Assembly (NCBI GenBank): GCA_037178855.1
Contig: JASJZC010000002.1
Span: 8,320,501 to 8,384,500 of the forward strand
Source: Oscheius sp. JU75
Lineage: Eukaryota > Nematoda > Chromadorea > Rhabditida > Rhabditidae
Reading direction: 5' to 3'
Length of the DNA stretch: 64,000 nucleotides
Positions 1 through 14,500 of this stretch are shown piece after piece; the stretch's first letter is position 1; every line of letters starts with the position of its first letter. Made by a program: the position numbers and the translations under genes. The notes beneath the pieces were generated by a model. That model worked only from the letters and a program-made list of their open reading frames with translations, ran no database searches and was not told the DNA's origin.

Positions 1-7
1 CCTTCTG

Positions 8-420
8 TCAGTGGAAGGGTAGGCCCGTAGGATCCCTTCCACTGACAGCATCATGGAAGCTTTCGATCTCTCTTCCAGCAGTGTTGTATTTGGATATGTT
101 ATGTTTAGTTCCAAGGACAATTTCTATAGGGTTTTTGTTTGGAGCCTTCTTTACCAAATCAAAGTGAACCCGAGTGACCCGATCATTATAATGCAAGGCG
201 ACGTCAGCCAAAAAGGTTCATATGAGCTGCATTTTGTCGCCACTTGTGTCTATTATTTTCGAGGACAAATTTGGGGAATTGCTCGTAACTTTTACCCCCT
301 TTAACACGTTAGCATCAGCAGCAGCTATCTTTTTCCATAAGCCAACTGACATCGTGTTTGGCTGGGCGCCGGTGTCTAAGTGCCTTTCACGCCGTTCCCA
401 GGACTGTCATGTCAAAGAGT
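8..420 (-). pseudogene. Retroelement aspartic protease fragment, interrupted by stops
   Basis: The minus-strand frame contains D-T-G-A at 368-376 (coding DTG on the complement), the signature of the retropepsin active site, followed by about 110 residues of flap-like and C-terminal protease sequence. Two in-frame stops break it: one just upstream of the DTG and one near 226. The frame then runs on to a stop near position 8. This supports a non-functional copy. The identification rests on the DTG motif plus its position next to a zinc knuckle; a fold comparison would be needed for certainty. Confidence 0.65.
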
Positions 421-687
421 GGCTTGATTTCGAAAAGGGACGGATCATTTGGCGTTGTGATACTTTTTGTGCTTGAAAGTACGTGATGGACGAAATGGAA
501 ACTGCGTTTTGTGCGAAAGTCGAAGTTTTATTCGGCTGGGCTTCCTCTTCAATACCTCTCATAGCTCGAGCATTGGTTGGCGGACCACGAGGGGGGTCCT
601 GACTAGGTTTCTGCCCCTGTTGAGCAGGATAGCCTTTGGTTTGCCTATGAGGGCTCGAGTTTTGTTGATTTCCATTGCTATTACGGG

Positions 688-1470
688 TTTTTTGACAGAA
701 AGCGGATATATAGCCGTCTTTTCCGCAATTATAGCACGTGATCTTGTGTTTTTGATCTGTACCAACGAAGTTTTCTCTAGGACTGTTTCTGGACTTTGAG
801 TCATGGGGAGTGAATTATTTTTCTCGATTCCGGTTGAGATTTCTTACTGCTTCAAAGTTTCTCTGCACGTTGAAAGCTAACGTTTTTATGTGGGAGTAAG
901 CCATTTCACGATCATTAGACTGGGGGAACTTTAAAGCTTCGGCGGCACCAGGCCACGGAGCGATATTGTTGTATAATTTCTGAGCCCTGACTAGTGAAAT
1001 CGTTTCGGGTTGATAAGCTTTGACTGATAAGCTTTGTTTGTGAGCCTCTCAAGCTCGTCACAAAATTCTTGAAGTTCACCCGAAACTAAGTAAAGGTTTT
1101 CAATCTTGTCTAAAGTGTCAATACTAGCAAGACTATTATCACCCGAGAATCTACGATGCATTTAGTCAACGATTCCGTCAAGATTACCTTTTTTCATCTC
1201 TACGGGAGTTTTATATTTTTAGTGCCTTCCCTCTTAGAAGTTTCACAAAGAGTGTTTTATGAATTGATTCCGAAAGGTTTACCCCATTATACTTATTCTG
1301 GAGCAGCTCTAAATGGGCTAAGAAACTACACGACTCAGTTTCTCCAGGAAATGGCTCCAGATCGGGCATGATATTAGCGCGCATTAAGAACTCGAAGGGG
1401 TTTTTCTCTCTACTTCGCCTGTCGAGAACATAAGCAAACTGACTCGTAGCGGTTGATCGTATCCCCATCG
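688..1470 (-). pseudogene. Retroelement gag capsid and zinc-knuckle fragment
   Basis: Minus-strand translation gives a capsid-like helical segment at about 1211-1468, with a phrase typical of gag (FPGETESCSFL then a leucine-rich helix). After several stops and frame shifts comes a nucleocapsid-type knuckle at 695-736, spaced C-x2-C-x4-Y-x4-C. The position normally held by histidine is tyrosine here, which should abolish or weaken zinc binding. The frame around the knuckle is open for only about 80 codons. This is consistent with an old, neutral-decaying insertion. Confidence 0.65.
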
Positions 1471-1862
1471 GTCGCTCTGCCCTGGCTGGTCCCTTCTCCG
1501 ACGGATTCGGGCAGCTTGGGCTGTTTTATCTGACATCCTGAAGAAGATTTCTTAATCTTCCCCAACCAGGCCTACCAGCAGGCAAGATTCCCTCGGCGGC
1601 GCCTCGGATCGGTGTCGCAAGAAGGGATTCTTCCTCTCGTGAGCTGCTTCAGCTGCCTCTGTAAACACAACTCCTCGTTTTTTAAACACACTATTTCACT
1701 TTGCATCTTAGTGTTTATTTCTAATAATTCGGCAACTTTTGTGTTCAAATTATCTCGTGAAACTGCTAGTGTGACAAGCATCCGAAAGCTGTGTGTTTGT
1801 GTTGGTAACTACATCTTTTAATTGTGAGCTGTAATCTACTTGGAATAACTTTCGTAACTCTC

Positions 1863-2249
1863 CTAGGTTCCTGTTTGCCTGTCTTTCCTACTGCCTGATA
1901 GCAACGCTGCACTTAAAATATCTTCGTCGTGAAGAATTTGGTAAAGTGAGAGGGGGATAGTAACATGTTTCTTTGCTTCCTCACGTTTTTCTGTCATAAG
2001 AGCAACACAAAGCGTGTAATTTTCCATAATATTTCCTCTTTCCGAACCTACTCGGTTTAGTATCAGCTTATTTACGTAAACTAGCCATTTCTTGAACTGA
2101 TCAATTATATCTTGTGAAAATTCAATCAAATTGTACGGGCTGACCTTGTTTTCCTTTGTAGTCTGATCGTTTTCATCCTCATACTTCTCCACGTCTCGAT
2201 CAGTCGTGTTTGGGACATTGTTGCCATCGGTCCGATTGTAGTCGGCCAT
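1863..2249 (-). pseudogene. Retroelement gag N-terminal-like open frame, 128 residues
   Basis: This is the longest open frame of the remnant, beginning MADYNRTDGNN and rich in acidic residues, then a helical region containing IIDQFKKWLVYVNKL. Its 3' half recurs at 2632-2777 (see repeat), so the segment was duplicated after or during insertion. It sits upstream, in transcript direction, of the capsid-like and knuckle segments, as a gag N-terminus would. No cellular homology is recognised; assignment to gag is by position. Confidence 0.45.
1987..2132. repeat. 146-bp direct repeat, copy 1 (within gag remnant)
   Basis: This segment matches 2632-2777 in the same orientation with only a handful of substitutions (for example ttagtatcag versus ttggtgtcag). 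It includes codons of the gag-like frame. The two copies are about 645 bp apart. Near-identity suggests a later duplication or a nested partial insertion. Confidence 0.85.
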
Positions 2250-2631
2250 CTTTCACTTTTATATTCTGAAAATTCACGGTGTAAATTCGGTTTATGACTT
2301 ATAAGAGGAGAAATAGGTTCAAAGAACTCGTAAACGGTGTTTTATAGGAAGTTCGTCGCTCTGGGACGCGATTTTCCGTGAAAATTGTAGAAAATATGAC
2401 GTACGTAGACTGGTGGCTCAGCGACGCGTAAACCGGCAGCACTTCTTCTCCAAAAAAGGCTGTGCTCGGCTTATGTTGCCCGTCGGGCGTGGGGTGGTCC
2501 GTCGGACGTGTTGCAGATAACTTCGGTGAAGTGTCTGAGGTTGATTCCACGGCTCGGTGAGCACGTGAGGGTTCTTTTTATTCGGCCCCCAGATCGAGGA
2601 GTTGCGATGGCCGTGTCGCAACATCGAGGTT

Positions 2632-2777
2632 TTTTCTGTCATAAGAGCAACACAAAGCGTGTAATTTTCCATAATATTTCCTCTTTCCGAACCTACTCGG
2701 TTTGGTGTCAGCTTATCTACGTAAACTAGCCATTTCTTGAGCTGATCAATTACATCTTGTGAAAATTCAATCAAATT
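2632..2777. repeat. 146-bp direct repeat, copy 2
   Basis: Second copy of the segment at 1987-2132. The sequence on either side differs from that around copy 1. It therefore looks like an isolated fragment of the gag-like region rather than part of a second full element. Confidence 0.85.
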
Positions 2778-3407
2778 TCTTGATCAGCTGTTTAGGCTCG
2801 ATCGAGGCCTATCACTAGAAGAAGTAAACCTCTTTCTTCAAGCAAAGTTTATCCAGTCTTAGGACTTTAAAAGTCCAACAATTTGACGATAAACGGGGGA
2901 AAAATGGGGTTGCAAGAGAAGAAAACAAAACAAAAAACACCTCACTCCAGAACGAGCGAGGAAAAAATCCAAACGGTGGCGTTTCGCGCGTAAAAATGGT
3001 TACGGTCTGGCGGGACGTTGAAAAGTGAAATTTGGCGGGAGGGACGGAAACGGTTTTAGTTGTTCTTAAATTGGATAACGAGAATAAAATATCATAGGAA
3101 TACAAGCTATGTGATAAACTTGTGGTTCAACTGACTTTGAATTTATACCCACTGACAAATCCCCACTCGTACACTCTTGGGCAAGAAGAAAAGTAGTCTT
3201 GTGGATCAGATTTGAACGAATTCATAAAAAACATAGCTTCCATAGGATAGATAACTCATGGGAAACAACCAGAAAAGCAACCTGGTATCATATCTCTCTT
3301 AGTTTTTTGATCCTCCAAAACGCAACTTGTGGCACCAGGAGCAATGATGAGACTGATGACAGGTTTTATCTGACAGCCATAGAAAAAATTCAACCTACAA
3401 ATTTCAG

Positions 3408-5982
<2,575 letters not shown>

Positions 5983-5983
<1 letters not shown>

Positions 5984-5988
5984 ATAAA
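5983..5988 (+). terminator. Poly(A) signal AATAAA for the KAT6-like gene
   Basis: AATAAA overlaps the stop codon of the KAT6-like frame (TAAATAAA). A second AATAAA stands at 6067-6072, just before the next gene's start. Either could direct cleavage. Confidence 0.5.
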
Positions 5989-6080
5989 AGTACACTTGTT
6001 GGTAGTTGTTAAGAAATGAATCAGTTGTCAGCTGGAAATATCTTTAGTTCAAACAACTTTTTCTTAAATAAAAAATACAG

Positions 6081-8071
6081 ATGAAAGAATGTTTCTTCGA
6101 GGGGCTGCCACCGGAAATGTTGCTGAAAATATTCAGCTTCGTGCCAACAAAAGATCTCATGACATCGACTCGATTTGTGTGTCAAAGGTTCAATATCCTT
6201 ATTAATAATCGGCAGTGGTGGATCACGCGGATACAGGTACCCTATTAATATCTTTAATATTTATTAGGTTAAGAGCTTCGAGCTTTTGAACAGGTTATGA
6301 GTAAATCTCTTGGGGAAGATCCACCCCGAGCAAGCAAACGCAAACTATCCCAGCTGACTTCCTTTGGACTTGGTTGGAAACTAACCTGTCAAGCTCTATT
6401 CCTGTCCCAGTCAATCTCTCATCCTATTCGACACATTTATTGTAGACCACAGCAAAAAGCGCAACGTTCTAGTCATAACTTACAAGGTACAATCTAATTC
6501 TTCATAGCTCTTAACTTGCTACTATTCTTTCGAAGATAGATAGACTAGCAAACACATTTACAGATATCATAGCGCTTGATACTTCATACTCAATCAAATT
6601 TATATTTTCAGAAAGAATGCGGAGTCCTCGTCTCCGAGAGTGAGTCCAATTGCCCAGATTTTGATGCTCCCCTGTCTTTTGTGGACTGTCACCGAGAAAA
6701 CAGGCGGTGGCAGCAATTTGTACATTCCGACTTGTAAGTTTTATACACTTTCCACAAAATCCAGTTCTTACAGGAAGCTTGCTGACGGACACATTTCCAC
6801 AGTCGACGCCATCCGACTCTTCAGGAGAAACGGACAGAGATTCTGCATTAGCGGGAGTAGAGACCGTTCAATGAAAATTTGGGATCTGGCTAGAATACAG
6901 GTACTCAATGGATTTTTTTTTTCATTTCAAATAATAACTTAAGCAAGGAGGCTCCTCAAAACAATGGGAAGTGACAAAAAAAGACGCAGCCCATGGTGGA
7001 TGGATTTGGTACATTGATACGCCAAGAGATGATACATTTTTCTCTAGTGGCTGGGATGATTATCTTAAACAGTGGCAAATTACCCCGGACGGTCTTATTG
7101 TAAGTTGCATATAATATTTTCTAGTTTTAAGTTTAAGGAAATGGGCTCTTTAAAACTACGATCAGCCGTAACAAGTTCGATTAAAATGGAGTGTGGCCTG
7201 GTTGCTTGCTCCACATATGCTAAACAGGTATTTAAATAAATATAATATTTAAATTTTGCCTAGATATCTTTTGTCGACCCACAAGATGCGTTCAGAATCC
7301 ATCAAGCTTGCACATTCCACCGCGCAGCTATTATTACTATGGACGTGCAGGTTTTTTGCTATAAAAACAAGTTTATTCAAGTTTTTCAGGGCGAGAAGGT
7401 ATATTCCTGTGGAGATGACAAACAAATGATTGTCACGGATGTGAGAATGCCGGATAAACCTTATTTGACCATGGTAGGTTACTTAAATATACGATGTCAG
7501 TAGTGCTTGCAATTCATCTGTTCCATCTCATCTCGAACCGGTAAATATTTTCCACGGGTCAAACATTTCTCACTCGTACTTTCTCAGCACATATTTTATA
7601 GAGCCTTCAGAATATCTGCAAACTTTAATTCCAGAAAGCCACGCAAGACTCCGTTCAATCCATCTCTGTTGGGCATGGTCAAGTCGTCTGTGGGACCAAG
7701 AAAGGAGCTGTTAAGATTTATGAGCCTATCACGATGTCTCTCATCACATCCTACAGGGTATTTTTTACCCTTTGTCTTAATTCCTCTTAATTTTCAGCCC
7801 AAACCAGCCGTCCAAATTCGCCAAGTGAAACACAACCGTGGATCTGTCATCGCTATGTGGAAGACGCAGCTTGTTAAAGTTTGTCCCTATGCCATTCTTC
7901 AAAAAAAAAATTTTTTAGATTTTTACGTCCGGAACCAAGGCCAGGGTCCGAGCCGAGACCAGGGAAATTGGCGAGCCATCAAGATTCGATTACTTGAAGG
8001 GAGACTTTGCTATCTGCGGGGGGCTTGGTAGTATTATGTTTTGGCCTTGTCCAGAAGATGTCGGCTATTAA
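6081..8071 (+). CDS. F-box/WD40 repeat protein, FBXW9-like
   Basis: Exons: 6081-6236, a second exon ending 6486 (best start 6394), 6612-6733, 6774-6900, 6944-7099, 7138-7227, 7264-7350, 7390-7473, 7635-7757, 7798-7872, 7919-8071; about 421 residues. The N-terminus is an F-box (LPPEMLLKIFSFVPTKDL ending in QWW), which would bind SKP1. Seven-bladed WD40 units follow, the clearest being DGHISTVDAI with SGSRDRSMKIWDL, then SSGWDDYLKQW, SCGDDKQM and the last blade ending FWPCP. The ADGH/SGSRDR blade and the spacing from the F-box resemble FBXW9, an SCF ubiquitin-ligase substrate receptor. The start is immediately preceded by a splice-acceptor-like ATACAG and an in-frame extension was not seen. The start of exon 2 is uncertain. 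All other junctions preserve frame. Confidence 0.82.
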
Positions 8072-8190
8072 TTATTCGTATTTTGCTTTTTAATCGTGAT
8101 TTAGTGCAACATTATCTTTGGGTGGACGTCATTGTGCATAGAATGTCTTTTCCAATCATGATCTCATGACGAAAAATGTTCAAATCTGTA

Positions 8191-8196
8191 AATAAA
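8191..8196 (+). terminator. Poly(A) signal AATAAA for the FBXW9-like gene
   Basis: AATAAA lies about 120 bp after the stop codon of the WD40 gene, in a typical position for its 3' end. Confidence 0.55.
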
Positions 8197-9143
8197 CTCT
8201 TCAAGCTCTTTGTCTGTAGTCTCTACTGTTGCGTCTGGCATTGAATACAGCTCTTTTCAGCTTAGCTACTAAAACTTAAACGGTGTTAAACATCGAAAAG
8301 TTTTTAAGCACCTGAAATCAACATTTATTCGAATCACACGGGCACACCGAGTTTTCAACATGTTCTGGGAGGGAAAAAGTTTAAAAAATCAGAGAAGGAG
8401 ACACAGTAAGGGGGCTGGGAGAGGGATCATCAACATAATTTTTTAATCACATCATCTAATCAAGTTCCCCCCATCAGAAGAGACAGACTTTCTCTGCTCA
8501 TTTGCCTGCGCACGAGCGTCTCACGCACCTGTTTGTATACGCTTGAAGCTATGCGCGGAATTGTGCAAGCTGGGAGAGAGAGTGAGCAGAAGAGCCGATT
8601 AGTGATTAGCCGTTTTTCGACTCGTCCCCTTGGTAAGAGACTCCAAGCCAGGTGCCTAGAGAAGGAGGCGAGATTCAGGCCCGGGCTTGGAGAACCTTAC
8701 CTAAAAAGAAAGATTAAACCAATTTTTGGGGGTACTGCAGCAGACTGTAATACTTATACTGGCAAGAGCTCTACAGTATCCAAAACAAAAATCTGACTTT
8801 CTTTTCTCCGGGATTCCACTTCCGCCCTCCGGCTAATATGCTAATATATATTATCTGTTTGTCTAACTGGTGCGAAGTGGCGCATGGACCTAGCTTGAGT
8901 GTCTCTTAAAGCTCGCGGCTTCTCGCACGGCACCAATAATAAAGGAACTGATTAGACTGAGATGCCCGACGCTGGATGATGACAGGACCTCTCTCCCAGG
9001 GCAACAACATGGCAAGGATGCTTGTTTAAAAAGTGAGAGACATTCGTGGGCAGTATGTGTACCTATTACAGCACCAATATTAGTTTGTAGGGGGGAACAT
9101 TATGAGAGAGTTAAGGCTAGATACCGGAAATTGGGAAGCGGAC
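8197..9143. other. Intergenic stretch, probable 3' region of the minus-strand secreted-protein gene
   Basis: No supported coding exon was found on either strand. TTTATT near 8325 would read AATAAA on the minus strand and could end the convergent gene whose stop is at 9144. Otherwise nothing recognisable. Confidence 0.4.
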
Positions 9144-11528
9144 TCAGTACTTCTTGCGCTTGTACCGGTTGCAGACGTTCTTGCACGGGATGAGACCGTC
9201 AATCTGGATCTGCCCGACAGGACGACTGTCCTGACGTTTTGAGATGCGACGAGTCTTGGCGCGGGATCCAAAACGACGGGGACGACGCTCCAGGACGAAG
9301 TAGAAACCCCATCTGAAACTTAAAAATTAGTCCCCTCTCTTTTACACGTACTTGTCCTCAGTCCAGGACCACGGGCGAAGGTAGTCGCAGTCCTTCTGGT
9401 CAGTCGGGTAGGAGTAGGAATCGGTTGTGCAGAAACCTCCCTCGGACAGGCGGCAGGTGTAGGCACGTAGTCTGAAAAGATCCCAATTTCTGTCTCTTTG
9501 TCTCGACTAGTCGCAACAACGCCTGTGGCAACATTTTCTGTTTACTCAATGGTCATCTTTCTCTCTCTCTCTCTTCCCCAAACAGGCAAAGTGATAACAG
9601 CACAATCAAAAGAAACTTTTCTACACAGCTGATTCAGGCAGAGCCCCGTGAGGACGACGTGCCGCGGCGATTCCGAAGGAATGTTTGTTCTCGGCGCATA
9701 CGAATTGCTGAAGAATGTTGCCAGCCGATGAAAGAGCAAGGAAAAAGAATTAAGGTCCCGTAGGTTTAAGGTAGTTTCTTAAACTTGCTTATAATCATAT
9801 GACCAAATGTCCCCTTTTCTGGTCCCTACCCATATTCCTTCACCTCGTTTTTGCCCCCGTCCGTCTTGGGGGACAACTGATTGCGCGTTTTTTTGTTGAC
9901 AACACGGCATGGCCCTGCTCTCTCCGCGAGAACAAAACAAAGGCCAAACATATAGAGAAAGAGTGCTCGCTTCTCGAAAATTGGGCGCGTATTGGCGCCT
10001 CTGAACTTGTTAGTCTAGCCTCATTAACTGACCGGGTTTATGACAGACAATTGTAAACTAATGCCGGTTTTGAAATTGGGGTGGGCAAGTGACCGGGAAT
10101 TGATCTAGGGGTCTAGATGGTACGGGAGAACCCAATAATGGACCAGAGTTACTTGGGCTCACCCGCTTGATAGGACCTGCTAGGCTATGCCCAGTTATCC
10201 AGTCGTCTCTCGCTGTCTGTCTCTGTAGAAGCTGTATCATCACACAAAGACTATTCAGTACTGAAACTTTGTAGGCCTGGCTAGTTAAACATTCGACTAC
10301 AAATTGAGCTCTTTATCACTCCGAAATTGACCAGATGTGATCGAGCAGCCTCTACGCCCTAAAACAGTTGTGTAGACTGTTGAAATCAGTTTTGCCCTCC
10401 GGGTTTTCCTGCGCGCACAGACTGACATTTACAGGGGGTCTTATCTAGCCGTTGGCGCCCTTCCCTTTCTCTATTGACAAACATGTGTCTCCCGACACGG
10501 ATTATGGAGTTCCCCTAAAAACAGTTCGTATCGGATTTCTTCCTCCCCTGGAATGATTCAGATCCGCCAGACAGGGGTCCGCTTTGTTTAAAACTGAAGG
10601 GTTGAATCAGATTGAGAGAGGAAAAGCCCGGTGCCATGGGAAAGGGCTCGTTTTGAAACGGAAGAACAAAAGTACCGGTATGGATGAATAGACCGCCATG
10701 AGGGAGAAGACTATCGGAAAGGCTGTAAATGGGCTGCAGGCGGCGTGAGAAAATCGTGGTCGGATCAATGGAAAAAGAAAAAAGAAGAGGAGACTATAGA
10801 GACGCGAGCCTTGTAGAGTTACTTTTTCAAATTATCGGAGTTTGTGAGTTGGTTACCGCAAAATTTAAATGTGTAAGTGTCCGGCAACTGCGCACTAACT
10901 TAAATTCGTGCAGGTTACGTATTATTACTGGTTTAAACCTACGCAGGACCTAACTTAAGCTCAGAGGTGAACAGACTCATACCACACTTTAAATAGCATA
11001 CACCGGCTCCTACTGTCTATAGACTACGTATTCAACGGCAGCTACTGTTGATTATAAAGTTAGTGTGTAGTACTGCTAGATACTCGGGCAACCCTTAAAA
11101 TCCTGTTTCCTGTAAGCCCAGCCGTGCCAACTTCAAAGCAATCTTCATATCCAAAAGTGAAACGCTGACTTTGAGAAGAAAAAGAATACCAAAAAAACTT
11201 ATGTGGTTCCCAGAAACTATCTATTCGATGTTTAGACATCCTTTCCAGACCAAAAATAACACAAACTACTCACTTGACCTTTCTCTCCATGAGTTTGTAG
11301 CTGAACTGGATGCACATCTCGTGGTTAATGGTGAACTCTTCCGTCTTCATGAACACCTAAAGACCATATTTTTCAGTTTATGATAGAACAAACCTTTGGG
11401 AAGAGATGACTGATGCTGTAGACAGTTCCATTCATAGCGTCATCTGGATTTTCGACGTAGTTGTTGGCCAGCGGAGCAGCATGGGCCAGCTGAAGAATGA
11501 TGGCCGCGAATACGAGGATGGACCTCAT
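9144..11528 (-). CDS. Small secreted cysteine-containing protein, family not recognised
   Basis: Exons in transcript order: 11394-11528, 11274-11356, 9352-9471, 9144-9312; 168 residues, all phases consistent (0, 2, 2). The first exon begins MRSILVFAAIILQLAHA, a clear signal peptide with cleavage likely after the AHA-A region. The predicted mature chain has six cysteines (in EMCIQF, YTCRL, GFCTT, KDCDY, IPCKNVC), consistent with three disulfides, and a very basic segment (RRPRRFGSRAKTRR then ISKR) that could be cut by furin-like convertases. One N-glycosylation sequon (NGT) occurs near residue 33. Intron 2 is unusually large (9472-11273) compared with other introns here. A secreted ligand or small effector is possible, but no family assignment is justified; the Cys spacing does not fit Spaetzle, IL-17 or PTTH patterns that I know. 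Confidence 0.72.
9472..11273 (-). other. Large intron of the secreted-protein gene
   Basis: About 1.8 kb with no supported exon on either strand. It contains short open frames without recognisable domains. Far longer than the other introns in this gene, so it may hold regulatory sequence or an old insertion; I see no repeat that identifies one. Confidence 0.5.
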
Positions 11529-14500
11529 ATTCTTGGACAGAGGGCACTCACTGAAAAAAATGCGGAATAAGCGCTGTGACGACTCTTATCGGAAGGCCTG
11601 ACTCATCAGAAAATGGACTGGCGGAAATACAATCGTTTTCGAGAATGATAGAGTATATTTGTGGAGAGAGTATCAGAGAGACAGAGAAAGGGAGAGAGTT
11701 AGGGTAAATGACTGTGGGACGGCGTTCTGGACTGATAGAGGCGGGGGAGGAGCTTGGGACTTCGGGGGGCGCGAGGGGCGGACATTTTCAAGAGGAGACG
11801 GAGAGAAAATGCTTAAAATTGGGAAAGAGACAGAGTGTCAGGAAGACGATAAACCCATAATCAGGCCGCTAACACCTCTTTGCAAAAAACGCCTCAGTCC
11901 CAGTCTGCCTATCTATACAACCAGAGAGCCCTAAACAGAGGCGCCGTTCCCTCTTTTTGATTTATTGATTCAGATAAAAGTAGAATGAGTCAAAGAGACA
12001 GAGACTGTTTGTCTGCAACCAGAGATGAGCTGTTTTATGTCGTTTGTCTACCACGGCTATCAAACATAAATGGCAACGGTTGTAGGAAACCGAGGACTGG
12101 TCCAGAAGAGCATTTTTTAACCCGACCGATCCTTTCCCATGCTGACTCATAGGGAGGTCTGGATGCGGTAACAGAGAAAGACAGTACCTGGCGCGGATGA
12201 GGATTTCAGAGACAGAGAGACAAAAGTACAGAGTGCATGAGAGCAAGGAGCTTGCCAGGCGACGAGGGCCGTCTGAGAAAGGAAGAGAGCCGACCTATAG
12301 AACTGTCACAAACTATCGTACATAGATGTTTAATAAAATTAACGCAAACAGATTCGGGCTGCGAAAAACACCGAAAAAGCTACAGAGTCATGCTATAGGA
12401 TAAACAAAGACTATCATCGGACTCATTTTCGTCACCTAGTTTCGAGAGAAGGAAAAAATTTGTTCTAATGAATGAATGTCAGATCGGAGTTTGACGGAAG
12501 CCAAAATGGTGATAGTGATTCAGAAATTGTTGTCTCTTCCCCATACCACGTTACTTTCCCAAACAGAAGATGCAAATTTGTCGCAACGGATAAATCAATT
12601 TCCCAGTTGACAGTACAAATCTCTCCGCTCTGTCTCTCTGTCTCAATGTGCTAGCTGGACAGATTTGTCCAAAAGCACAAGACGGAATGGACACATCAAT
12701 CGGGCACAGAAGCATTGTACTTTGGTTGAACCCACCAGCTTGTCTGAATTTAATCCAGTCAAGCATGGTCATTTGGGGATTGTCAGAGACTGGCTACCGT
12801 TGTGCCTTCCCACCTTACCTACTTGCTAAAAGGCACTGAACTACGTAAAAAACTGAACTACTGTGGTGAGATGATACGGTTTGGACTTCAAGAACTAAAA
12901 ACAATGTCTCTGATTTTGAGGACAGTTGGACTGAACGAATAGGGAGGAGTGGTTCCACACCACTTTCCTGGACTCATTTGGGTCCAAATTCATCTGTTTG
13001 GGATACGTCTGGCTCACTAGCGAACGGTCCCGGCTGGAAAATTTCCTCTGTTTGCGAACAGTCGGCGGCAGCTGGCAAAGGACAGCCGGGAACGGTTTGC
13101 GGGTCAGCGAGAGAGAGAGAGAGAGAGGCCATGTAACGGTGCGCCAATTTGTATGTTCAACCAGACACCTTTGACTTTCAGTCACAATTTCTATATTTTT
13201 TGGTTATTTTTGTTAAGTATTTCTACAAATTAAAAAATTTGCCATACAGAGTTCTATATTTACAGCCTTTGGAGTTCCTATCTCTCTCTCTGTATCAGTC
13301 TCTCTCTTCCTCTCTCTCTGTCTCTCTATGTGTGTCCCTGTCTTTTTATCTCTTTGTCTCACTCTGTCTCTCTCCATAAAAAAATGCTGTTAACAAGCCA
13401 TAATAGTGCTCTCTCTCTGTCCCAGAAAGGGTGTCCTTTTCCCTCTGCGATGCTTATCAGACAGAATTCTCCCAAAACATGTGACACGAATGACACGCCA
13501 CACAATTTTTTGTGATTTTTTGGAAGAAACTCTGTCACTCTGTCTCTCTGTCTCTCTATGTCACTGGAAAATTCGATCCTAATTGGTCAGAACCAGGTTC
13601 CATTAATGAGATTGCTCTTCGTCTCCTCTAGTCTCCCTTTTTGATGGGATTCCCTCTTCTCCAAAAAGACCACTTTTTCCAGAAATCGGCTCATCTTTCT
13701 CAAAAAGGTGATGTAAAGTCAGTCTCTTTCGAAATGACTAGACTGGAGCCACATCAAGAGTGTCTAAACTTCTCTGCCATGGCACTAATTTTTACGACTA
13801 CTTTGATCGGAACTGTACCTCTAGCTTTTACTGATGCTTGTTTTTAAACTCCCTTATGTTTGTTGGTAAATATTGGTCCGAACAGCCGTTCCCTACATGT
13901 TTAACTCCAACTACTCACTGAAGAGCTCTGTCTCTCTAACTCTCTCTGTCTTTCGGTGTCTCTGTCTCTCCGTCTCGCTATGTCTCTGTCACTATATACT
14001 ATCTTTTTTTCTGGTTGAATTTCACTACACACTTCACACCACTGATAAGAGAAGACCTCTCACTCCCTTTTGGCCCTAAGGTGCGACAATCCGGAGAGCT
14101 TCTGCTGTCCGAACATCTATTGATTTGATAATTCTTTGGTTGCAGAACAGGGCAGGATTAGCAAGTCACACTTTTCTGGAAGTAAATTTTATCAGTGGTA
14201 CCCTCTCTATTGTTTTCTCTGTCTCTCTGAAATTCCAAAAGACCCTCCAAATTAGGTGAAGAGTAAATATGAACCCCTATGACTCACCCTCTAATTTGAT
14301 CCCTTCTTCATTTTTGATGAGTGTCTCTCTTTCCGAGGGAACATTCTAAATATCCTTTTACTGCCACCCACATGGTTACTGTGTTCTTCTGAACCACCAC
14401 CAAACCCGTCTCTGTCTCCCTCTCATGTAAACTGGGAAACGCAAACACAACCCCCGGAATTGATAGCCTTCTGATAGTACACATCGAGACCGGAGCAGCT

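Larger units (their letters stand above)
1..2777 (-). mobile_element. Decayed LTR-retrotransposon remnant (gag to protease)
   Basis: Read on the minus strand, this stretch carries pieces of a retroelement polyprotein in the expected order: an N-terminal gag-like segment (1863-2249), a capsid-like segment (about 1211-1468), a zinc knuckle (695-736) and an aspartic-protease-like segment (about 8-420). The pieces lie in different frames and are separated by stop codons, so no intact product is possible. No reverse transcriptase, integrase or terminal repeats are visible; the element is cut by the left window edge. Ty3/Gypsy-like or BEL-like origin is plausible from the gag-protease order, but the family cannot be fixed without the polymerase. 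Confidence 0.75.

Noticed and set aside
7507-8031. 174-codon plus-strand open frame over the 3' half of the FBXW9-like gene
   Set aside because: It reads through two introns in the wrong frame; the WD40 exons in the other frame have consistent splice phases.
13260-14000. Regular CTCTGT repeats that superficially resemble a CRISPR or satellite array
   Set aside because: Units are short and imperfect with no spacers; they match the simple arrays found in introns across the window.
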